Assembly: GCA_964598695.1 (NCBI GenBank)
Contig: CAZRDB010000199.1
Span: forward strand, 1 to 8,870
Length of the DNA: 8,870 nt
Reading direction: 5' to 3'
DNA from: CAZRDB01 sp964598695
GTDB lineage: Bacteria > Armatimonadota > Zipacnadia > UBA1398
Of the stretch, positions 1-6,256 are shown piece by piece. Positions within the stretch are counted from its first letter, which is position 1, and each line of letters opens with the position of its first letter. The translations under genes and the position numbers were made by a program. The notes under the pieces were generated by a model. That model saw nothing but the letters and a program-made list of their open reading frames with translations, did not search any database and had not been told where the DNA came from.

Positions 1-1152
1 CTCCAGACGGTCATCCACTCCCTGCCGGTCGGGATCCTCCTGGTCGACGCCGAGACCCACACCATCGCCGACGCCAACAACGCGGCCTGTGAGCTGATCG
101 GCGCATCGGCCGAGGTGCTTGCGGGCGCCGTCTGCCACGAATACGTCTGCCCGGCGCGGGAGGGGTTGTGCCCCGTCACCGACCTGGGGATCTCGGTCGA
201 CCGCTCGGAGTCTGAGATCCTCCGCGTCGACCGGACACGGGTGCCGGTCATCAAGTCGGCGGTCGAGGTCGCGCTCGGCGACCGGACCTACCTGCTGGAG
301 AGCTTCCTCGACATCACAGAGCTGAAGCGCGTACAGAGCGCCCTCCAACTGAGCGAGGCAGAGGCCCAGCAACTCGCGGCACAACTCCAGGCCGAGAACG
401 AGCGAATGCGGCGCGAGCTGGAAACGGCCTCCGAGGTCCAGCGGCGGACGCTCCCCGAGCGATGCCTCGCGCACGGGCTGCGGATCGGCCACCACTTCCG
501 CCCCTCCGGCCGGATCGGCGGGGACTTCTTCGGCGTGATCGAGGGACCCGGCGGCTCGAGCCTGGTCTACGTGGGCGACGTTTCCGGCCACGGTCTCGCC
601 TCCGCCCTGGTCGTCAACCTCATCGTCGGCGTGATGGAGGAGGTCATCGACCCGGACCGCCACAGCCCCGCGGCCGCGCTCTCCGCGCTTCAGGCCCGTC
701 TCTACCGCCGCCTGGACGCGATCGGCCACTACGCCACCCTGCTGTTGTGCCGCTACTCCGGGCGGGGCGATGAGATCGAGTACGCCAACGCCGGCCACCC
801 CTGGCCCATCTTGGCGGCGGCCGACGGCGCGGCCTCGCTCGAGGGTGAGAGCGGGCTCCCTCTCGGCTGGGAGGAAGCGGAGAGCTACACCGACCACCGG
901 GTCGCACTGGGCGCCTCCGGCACACTGGTGCTGTACAGCGACGGGGTCTCGGAGGCCCGTCTGCCGGACTCCAGTGAGAGGCTTGGCGCCGAGCCCCTCG
1001 AGCAGTGGCTTCGGGACCTCTGGGACGCCGAGCCCGAGCAGGTCGTCGAGGGGATCGCGCGGCGCACTCTCGACACCGTCGCGGGCGTGCTCGAGGATGA
1101 CCTCACGCTGCTGGCCCTCCGCCTCGCCGGCTCCGGCCCCGGGGCTCCCTAG
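1..1152 (+). CDS. PAS domain-containing SpoIIE/RsbU-type serine phosphatase (5' end missing)
   Basis: The frame is open from the first base, so the true start lies left of the window; the GTG at 115 is not a credible start because it falls inside the PAS fold. Order seen: a PAS domain (about 1-325, ending in the typical DIT-E-K tail at 310-327), a charged coiled-coil linker (about 330-460), then a PPM/SpoIIE phosphatase domain to the TAG at 1150. Metal-binding aspartates are present: GGDFF (Asp at 523), GDVSGHG (Asp at 577), YSDGVSEA (Asp at 940) and DDLTLL (Asp at 1096 and 1099). NAGHP at 787-801 is also typical. Family knowledge: such proteins dephosphorylate anti-sigma-factor antagonists (STAS proteins) in partner-switching pathways, with PAS as sensor. 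The actual partner is not visible. The PAS carries three closely spaced cysteines. It is probably cytosolic in the part seen; upstream sensor or membrane domains cannot be excluded. Confidence 0.93.
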   Translation, partial: LQTVIHSLPVGILLVDAETHTIADANNAACELIGASAEVLAGAVCHEYVCPAREGLCPVTDLGISVDRSESEILRVDRTRVPVIKSAVEVALGDRTYLLESFLDITELKRVQSALQLSEAEAQQLAAQLQAENERMRRELETASEVQRRTLPERCLAHGLRIGHHFRPSGRIGGDFFGVIEGPGGSSLVYVGDVSGHGLASALVVNLIVGVMEEVIDPDRHSPAAALSALQARLYRRLDAIGHYATLLLCRYSGRGDEIEYANAGHPWPILAAADGAASLEGESGLPLGWEEAESYTDHRVALGASGTLVLYSDGVSEARLPDSSERLGAEPLEQWLRDLWDAEPEQVVEGIARRTLDTVAGVLEDDLTLLALRLAGSGPGAP

Positions 1153-1163
1153 ATGCGCCCGCC

Positions 1164-1185
1164 GCCGCGCGAGGGATCGCGCGGC
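1164..1185 (+). terminator. Perfect GC-rich hairpin after the phosphatase gene
   Basis: A 9-bp perfect inverted repeat, GCCGCGCGA (1164-1172) and TCGCGCGGC (1177-1185), is separated by the tetraloop GGGA. It starts 12 nt after the phosphatase stop codon. There is no following U-run, so a classical intrinsic terminator is not demonstrated; it may be an I-shaped terminator, an mRNA 3'-end stabiliser, or chance in GC-rich DNA. Position and perfection favour a 3'-end role. Confidence 0.4.
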
Positions 1186-1222
1186 AGATCGCGAACCACT
1201 GAGCCATACTCCGTCCACCCGC

Positions 1223-1238
1223 CACATGCCCCCATGTG
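1223..1238. promoter_or_regulatory. Small palindrome in the lacZ leader, possible operator
   Basis: CACATG (1223-1228) and CATGTG (1233-1238) form a perfect 6-bp inverted repeat around CCCC, 30 nt upstream of the chosen lacZ start. It could be a repressor operator or a short RNA hairpin in the leader. The only weak -10-like string nearby is CATACT at 1205-1210, with no convincing -35. The rest of the 1153-1268 gap shows nothing else beyond the hairpin at 1164 and the ribosome binding site. Confidence 0.3.
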
Positions 1239-1252
1239 CCAACTCCAGCGAA

Positions 1253-1257
1253 AGAGG
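1253..1257 (+). promoter_or_regulatory. Ribosome binding site that decides the lacZ start
   Basis: AGAGG lies 11 nt before the ATG at 1269. The in-frame GTG at 1236 has no purine-rich sequence in front (it is preceded by a C-rich stretch and lies inside the small palindrome). Homology also begins just after the ATG: DWENP matches the N-terminus of E. coli LacZ. Confidence 0.6.
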
Positions 1258-1268
1258 TCACGCGCGAC

Positions 1269-4200
1269 ATGAAGGACTGGGAGAACCCCCAACTCACGCA
1301 CCGCAACCGGATCGCCCCCCATGCCACCTTGGTGCCGTACGCCGACATCGCGACCGCGCTCGAGGGCTCTCGGCAGTCCTCCCCCTGGTTCGGACTCCTC
1401 AACGGCGAGTGGGCGTTCCAGCTCTTCGCCTGTCCCGAGGACGTTCCCGAGGGCTTCGGAGACGAGACCTTCAACGCGCGTGACTGGGGCTCGATCCCGG
1501 TCCCGAGCTGCTGGCAGATGCAGGGCCACGACTACCCGCACTACACCAACGTCATCTACCCGTTCCCTTGCGACCCGCCGCGCGTCCCGCAGGAGAACCA
1601 GACCGGCTGCTACCGGCGCGAGTTCACCGTGCCGCAGGACTGGGCAGGCCGTCGGGTGCTGCTGCACTTCGACGGTGTCGACTGCGCCTTCTACGTCTGG
1701 ATCAACGGCAGTCCCGTGGGATTCAGCAAGGGCAGCCGGCTACCGGCCGAGTTCGACGTGACCGACATCGCCCGTGTCGGGCGCAACACCATCGCGGTCG
1801 AGGTCCTCAAGTGGTCGGATGCCAGCTACCTCGAGGACCAGGACATGTGGTACATGAGCGGGATCTTCCGCGACGTGTACCTGCTGTCGACGCAGGAGGT
1901 GCACATCCGCGACTTCCGCGTGCGCACGCCCCTCGACGCCCAGTACCGCGATGCCACGCTCGAGGTGACCGCGATGCTCGAGAACGCCGGCTCGGACGAG
2001 GCCCGAGGCTACGCGGTCGAGGCCGCGCTGTACGATGCCGAAGGCCAACTGCTTGGTGCGCCGATCCGCGCGGAAGCCTCCGTGGCGCCCCGATCCGAGT
2101 GCGCGCTGGAACTCGCACGGCCCGTGACCGCCCCGCGGAAGTGGTCGGCGGAGACCCCCTACCTCTACACGCTGGTTCTCTCGCTGCTCTCCCCTTCCGG
2201 CGAGGTCATCGAGGTCGAGTCCTGCCGCGTGGGGTTCCGCAGCGTCGAGCGTAAGGGCCGGCAGATCCTCGTCAACGGCAAGGCGATCCTGCTCAAGGGC
2301 GCCAACCGCCATGAGATGCACCCGGTCCACGGTCGCACGGTCCCGCTCGAGACCATGGTCGAGGACATCCTGCTGCTCAAGCGCCACAACCTCAACGCGG
2401 TCCGCACCTCGCACTACGCCAACGATCCGAAGTGGTACGACCTCTGCGACCGGTACGGGATCTACCTGATCGACGAGTGCGACCTCGAGACTCACGGGAT
2501 GGGCACGAACGGGATCCCCGACGACCTCAGCCGGCTCTCGGACGCGCCGGAGTGGCAGGACGCCTACCTCGACCGGATGCGCCGCCTGGTCGAGCGCGAC
2601 AAGAACCACCCGTCCGTCATCATCTGGAGCCTCGGCAACGAGTCCGGCTTCGGCCGCAACCACGACGCGATGGGCCGCTGGGCCAAGCAGGCCGACCCCA
2701 CCCGCCTCGTCCACTACGAGGGCGTCGTGGGTTGCGAGAACCGGGAGGGCTTCGTGGAGCCCGACTGGCTCGATATGTGGAGCCCGATGTATGCCAGCCC
2801 GGACTACATCCGCCGCTACGCGGAGAACCCGGAGAAGAAGCTGCCGTTCCTCCTCTGCGAGTACTGCCACGCGATGGGCAACGGCCCCGGTGGCTTCCGC
2901 GACTACTGGGAGGTCTTCCGCCAGTACGACTGCGTGCAGGGCGGCTTCGTCTGGGATTGGGTCGACCAGGGCCTGCTCCGCCACACCGCCGACGGAACGC
3001 CCTACTACGCGTACGGCGGCGACTACGGCGACGAGCCGAACGACGGCCGCTTCGTGCTCAACGGCCTGATCTTCGCCGATCGTACGCCCAGCCCCGCGCT
3101 CATCGACTACAAGGGCATCCTCCAGCCCGTCCGATTCGCGGAGCGGGACCTCCTCGCCGGCGCGCTGACCATCGAGAACGAGTACGACTTCCTCAGCCTC
3201 GACGCCGTCCGCGTCGCGTGGACCCTCTGCGAGGACGGCGAGGTGCTCCAGCAGGGCGTCCTCGTGCCGCCGGCGCTCTCGCCCGGGGAGAAGGCTCCCT
3301 TCACGGTCCCCTTCACTCAGCCGGAGGCCCGGCCCGGCCGCGAGTACTGGCTCAACCTGCGTGTGTTGCTCGCCGAGGGCACGCTATGGTGCGATCAGGG
3401 CTTCGAGGTCGGCCGCTGGCAGTTCCGCCTGCCCCTCGAGGCCCCCAAGCCGTGCGTGAAGCCCACCCGCGGGACCCTCGCGCTCGAGCGTCACCCGGCG
3501 GCGGTGGAGGCGCGCGGCGAAGACTTCTCCCTGACCTTCAGCACCCGCACCGGCACGCTCGCGGGCTGGCGCTGGCAGGGCGCGGAGCTGCTCCTCGCCG
3601 GACCCGAGGCGCACCTGTGGCGGGCGCCGACCGACAACGATTCGGGCGGCTGGACCGGCACCCACGTCGCCCGCTGGACCGGGGCGGGCTACAACCACCT
3701 GCGGCCCCGCCTCCTCAGCTTCGCCGCGGAGGATCTCGACGCCGACACCGCGCGCATCGTCTCCACCGTGCGGCTCGGGGCGCCGGTCCTACGCCCCGCG
3801 TTCGACTGCACCTACACCTACACGGTGTTCAGCAGTGGCGACCTGCGCATCGAAATGGCGCTCACGCCTCTCGGCGAGGACTTCCCCGACCTCCCGCGCG
3901 TCGGAATGCGACTCTCGGCCCCGGGCCGCTTCGGACGCATGGCCTGGTGCGGCAACGGCCCCGGCGAGAGCTATGCCGACATCCGGGACGGGGTATGCGT
4001 CGGGGTGTTCTCCTCCACCATCGAGGGGCTCCACACCCCCTACGTCTACCCCCAGGAGAACGGAAACCGGACCGACGTCCGCTGGGCGACGCTCATCGAC
4101 GACGGCGCCGGGCTCGGGCTCCTCGCGGTGGGAGAGCCGCTGCTGAACGTCACGGCCCACAACTACACGACCGAGGACCTCGAGAGGGCCACCCATACCC

Positions 4201-4421
4201 ACGAGCTGCCGCGCAGGGATCTCGTCGAGTGGCACCTCGACCTCGCCCAGTGCGGCATCGGCTCCGGCTCGTGCGGCCCGCAGACGTTCGATCGGTACCG
4301 GATCCCCGCGAAGCCGCTCTCGTGGAGCCTGCGTCTGCGACCCTACGACGCGCGCGACCCGCAGGCCGTGTGGGCACTCTCGCGCGTCCGCCCGTGCGTC
4401 ACCGGGGGCTGCCGCGGTTGA
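1269..4421 (+). CDS. lacZ: Beta-galactosidase, GH2 LacZ type
   Basis: A 1050-residue protein (E. coli LacZ has about 1024) that hydrolyses terminal beta-galactosides; no signal peptide, so cytoplasmic. All five LacZ domains are recognisable: jelly-roll sugar-binding domain (about 40-208), Ig-like (209-322), catalytic TIM barrel (324-620), second Ig-like (638-715) and the C-terminal beta-sandwich (745-1040). The acid/base is Glu458 in WSLGNESG and the nucleophile Glu531 in LLCEYCHAMGN; Glu407 and His409 in LETHGM with Glu458 match the magnesium site. His348 and His382 match E. coli His357 and His391. SYLEDQDMW, GGFVWDWVDQ and NGLIFADRTP are near-identical to E. coli. The residue aligned with Trp999 is Cys1002. 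Start chosen by the ribosome binding site and DWENP alignment; a GTG at 1236 would add 11 residues. It is followed after 44 nt by a secreted glycosidase, probably in the same transcript. Natural substrate may be a beta-galactoside other than lactose. Confidence 0.96.
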   Translation: MKDWENPQLTHRNRIAPHATLVPYADIATALEGSRQSSPWFGLLNGEWAFQLFACPEDVPEGFGDETFNARDWGSIPVPSCWQMQGHDYPHYTNVIYPFPCDPPRVPQENQTGCYRREFTVPQDWAGRRVLLHFDGVDCAFYVWINGSPVGFSKGSRLPAEFDVTDIARVGRNTIAVEVLKWSDASYLEDQDMWYMSGIFRDVYLLSTQEVHIRDFRVRTPLDAQYRDATLEVTAMLENAGSDEARGYAVEAALYDAEGQLLGAPIRAEASVAPRSECALELARPVTAPRKWSAETPYLYTLVLSLLSPSGEVIEVESCRVGFRSVERKGRQILVNGKAILLKGANRHEMHPVHGRTVPLETMVEDILLLKRHNLNAVRTSHYANDPKWYDLCDRYGIYLIDECDLETHGMGTNGIPDDLSRLSDAPEWQDAYLDRMRRLVERDKNHPSVIIWSLGNESGFGRNHDAMGRWAKQADPTRLVHYEGVVGCENREGFVEPDWLDMWSPMYASPDYIRRYAENPEKKLPFLLCEYCHAMGNGPGGFRDYWEVFRQYDCVQGGFVWDWVDQGLLRHTADGTPYYAYGGDYGDEPNDGRFVLNGLIFADRTPSPALIDYKGILQPVRFAERDLLAGALTIENEYDFLSLDAVRVAWTLCEDGEVLQQGVLVPPALSPGEKAPFTVPFTQPEARPGREYWLNLRVLLAEGTLWCDQGFEVGRWQFRLPLEAPKPCVKPTRGTLALERHPAAVEARGEDFSLTFSTRTGTLAGWRWQGAELLLAGPEAHLWRAPTDNDSGGWTGTHVARWTGAGYNHLRPRLLSFAAEDLDADTARIVSTVRLGAPVLRPAFDCTYTYTVFSSGDLRIEMALTPLGEDFPDLPRVGMRLSAPGRFGRMAWCGNGPGESYADIRDGVCVGVFSSTIEGLHTPYVYPQENGNRTDVRWATLIDDGAGLGLLAVGEPLLNVTAHNYTTEDLERATHTHELPRRDLVEWHLDLAQCGIGSGSCGPQTFDRYRIPAKPLSWSLRLRPYDARDPQAVWALSRVRPCVTGGCRG

Positions 4422-4424
4422 GAC

Positions 4425-4447
4425 GACGGGGCGGCTGCCGCCTCGTC
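4425..4447 (+). other. Intercistronic hairpin between lacZ and the secreted glycosidase
   Basis: Ten pairs (4425-4434 with 4438-4447, one G-U) close a three-base loop, beginning 4 nt after the lacZ stop and ending 6 nt before the next ribosome binding site. No U-run follows. It could attenuate readthrough, protect the upstream mRNA 3' end, or set the ratio of the two enzymes. The alternative is a chance structure in GC-rich sequence. Confidence 0.4.
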
Positions 4448-4453
4448 CCGGTT

Positions 4454-4459
4454 GGGAGG
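4454..4459 (+). promoter_or_regulatory. Ribosome binding site of the secreted glycosidase gene
   Basis: GGGAGG sits 6 nt before the ATG at 4466. This fixes the start inside a frame that stays open without a stop from 2432, most of which is only the shadow of lacZ. The ATG is followed at once by a signal peptide, which confirms it. Confidence 0.8.
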
Positions 4460-4465
4460 CGTCCG

Positions 4466-6256
4466 ATGGTGAGGACCGTGGTGCTCGTGTCGACCTGTCT
4501 CGTCGCGTCCGCGGTCCCCATTGCGGCCTCCGCGGCCCCCGTTGCGGTGCATCTCGCTCAATCCGAAGGCCAGTGGCAGCTTCTGCGCGACGGCCAGCCG
4601 TACTTCGTCCGGGGTGCGGGCGGCGGGGGCGACCTGGACGCGCTGGCCGCGGCGGGAGGCAACTCGCTTCGGACGTGGGGCGCCCAGGGCCTCGACCGCG
4701 TGCTGGCCGACGCCGACTCCCACGGACTCACCGTCGCGTGTGGGATCTGGCTCGGCCAGCCCCGACACGGCTTCCGCTATACCGACCCCGACGCCGTTGC
4801 GGGCCAGTACGAGATGGTCGCGCAGGTCGTCGAACGCTACCGCGACCACCCCGCGGTGCTCCTCTGGGGGCTGGGCAACGAGGCGGAAGGCGAAGGCGAC
4901 GACGCCGCGTACTGGTCGGCGCTCAACAACCTCGCCGCGCTCGTCCATCGGCTCGACCCCGCGCACCCGACGATGACCGTGATCGCCGAGTTGGGCGGCA
5001 ACAAGGTGCGCAATCTCCACCGCCTCTGCCCCGAGATCGACATCGTGGGGATCAACACCTACGGTGGGGGCCCCTCGGCGGCGCAGCGCTACCGGGAGGC
5101 CGGGGGCGAGAAGCCGTTCCTGCTCACGGAGTTCGGACCACCCGGGAGCTGGGAGAGCGGCAGGACCCCGTGGCAAGCCCCCCTCGAGCCGACGAGCACC
5201 GAGAAGGCGGAGTGGTACCGGCGGACTTATGAGGGCTCGGTGCTGGGGCAGCCGCTGGGCCTCGGCTCCTACTCCTTCATCTGGGGCTGGAAGCAGGAGG
5301 CCACCGCGACCTGGTTCGGGATGCTGCTCCCGGACGGCAGCCGGCTCGGATGCGTCGACACGCTCTCGGAGCTGTGGACCGGCCGCGCCCCCACCGAGCG
5401 CTGCCCCGAGATCGTCTCCCTGCGACTCGAGGGCCCCGCAGAGCGCGACCCGTCCGAGACGCTCATCGCGCTGCTCGAGGTCCGTGACCCCGACGGGCAG
5501 GCCCTGACGGCGCATTGGATGCTGCAGGCCGAGCAGATGAACCCCGGATCGGGCGGAGACCCGGAGACGGAACCTCCGCTCTTCCCCGACGCGATCGCGG
5601 CCGCCGATCTCACACGGGCCGAGGTCCGGCTGCCCGCCGACCCCGGGGCCTACCGGCTGTTTGTCTACGTGCGCGACGGCCAGGGGGGCGCCGCCACGGC
5701 CAACGTCCCGATCCTCGTCAAGGGCGTCGCGAAGGCGCTGCCGGCCGCGAAGGCCTCGCTGCCGTTCGTGGTCTATGCCGAGGCGGGCACACCCGAGCCC
5801 TCGTACGTCCCGTCGGGCTGGATGGGCAACACGAACGCCATCCACATGCAGGAGGACTCGCGCGACGGCCCGCACGCGGGCGAGACGTGCGTCCGCTGCG
5901 AGTATGCCGCCGGCGGCGACTGGGGCGGTGTGGTCTGGCAGCACCCGGCCAACGACTGGGGCGACCAGCCCGGCGGATGGGATCTCAGCGGCGCGTCGCG
6001 GCTCACGTTCTGGGCGCGCGGCGCCAAGGGCGGCGAGGTGGTCACATTCCAGCTCGGTCTCCTCGGCCCCGACAAGGCCTACGCCGATACGGCGCGCGCC
6101 GAGCTGACGGACGTACGGCTCACCGCGGAGTGGACGCAGCACACCATCGACCTGACGGGCAAGGATCTCTCCCGGGTCAAGACGGGCTTCGCCTGGATCG
6201 TGGCGGGCGCGAACGGCCCGGCGGTCTTCTACCTCGACGACATCCGCTACGAGTGA
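4466..6256 (+). CDS. Secreted glycoside hydrolase-like protein: TIM barrel, Ig-like and C-terminal binding module
   Basis: A 596-residue exported protein. Residues 1-23 form a signal peptide (one Arg, hydrophobic core, cleavage likely after ASA); Cys11 lies within the core and is not a good lipobox. Residues about 45-310 look like a GH2/GH5-type (clan GH-A) TIM barrel: NSLRTWG early, then WGLGNEAEG with candidate acid/base Glu139, and LLTEFGPPG with candidate nucleophile Glu222. The GH2 N-terminal sugar-binding and Ig domains are absent. Residues 313-420 look like an Ig-like beta-sandwich (RDPDGQAL, ending VPILVKG). Residues 433-596 form a jelly-roll-like module with SRLTFWARG and the ending FYLDDIRYE, as in carbohydrate-binding modules of the CBM11/CIA30 sort. 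It lies 44 nt after lacZ, suggesting extracellular glycan processing that feeds it. Substrate is unknown; a transglycosylase or non-catalytic binding role is also possible. Family membership rests on motifs, not a search. Confidence 0.85.
   Translation: MVRTVVLVSTCLVASAVPIAASAAPVAVHLAQSEGQWQLLRDGQPYFVRGAGGGGDLDALAAAGGNSLRTWGAQGLDRVLADADSHGLTVACGIWLGQPRHGFRYTDPDAVAGQYEMVAQVVERYRDHPAVLLWGLGNEAEGEGDDAAYWSALNNLAALVHRLDPAHPTMTVIAELGGNKVRNLHRLCPEIDIVGINTYGGGPSAAQRYREAGGEKPFLLTEFGPPGSWESGRTPWQAPLEPTSTEKAEWYRRTYEGSVLGQPLGLGSYSFIWGWKQEATATWFGMLLPDGSRLGCVDTLSELWTGRAPTERCPEIVSLRLEGPAERDPSETLIALLEVRDPDGQALTAHWMLQAEQMNPGSGGDPETEPPLFPDAIAAADLTRAEVRLPADPGAYRLFVYVRDGQGGAATANVPILVKGVAKALPAAKASLPFVVYAEAGTPEPSYVPSGWMGNTNAIHMQEDSRDGPHAGETCVRCEYAAGGDWGGVVWQHPANDWGDQPGGWDLSGASRLTFWARGAKGGEVVTFQLGLLGPDKAYADTARAELTDVRLTAEWTQHTIDLTGKDLSRVKTGFAWIVAGANGPAVFYLDDIRYE

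Noticed and set aside
1051..1185. 13-nt direct repeat GGGATCGCGCGGC at 1051-1063 and 1173-1185
   Set aside because: One copy encodes part of the phosphatase and the other is half of the hairpin; made of GC-rich words common here, with no flanking structure of a mobile element or attachment site.
1236..1268. GTG start 11 codons upstream for lacZ
   Set aside because: No Shine-Dalgarno before it and no homology in the added residues; ATG 1269 has both. Not fully excluded.
1740..2984. 414-codon minus-strand open frame inside lacZ
   Set aside because: Opposite strand of the catalytic core of lacZ; valine/alanine-rich without motifs, an effect of codon bias.
2432..4465. Long open frame upstream of, and continuous with, the secreted glycosidase, suggesting a giant 1274-residue protein
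   Set aside because: Its upstream part is arginine/proline-rich shadow sequence overlapping lacZ in another frame. The strong ribosome binding site at 4454 and the signal peptide at 4466 mark the true start.
4466..4534. Possible lipoprotein signal in the secreted glycosidase (Cys11)
   Set aside because: The residues before Cys11 (VST) do not fit a lipobox with small residue at -1, and a better signal peptidase I site (ASA) lies at residue 23.
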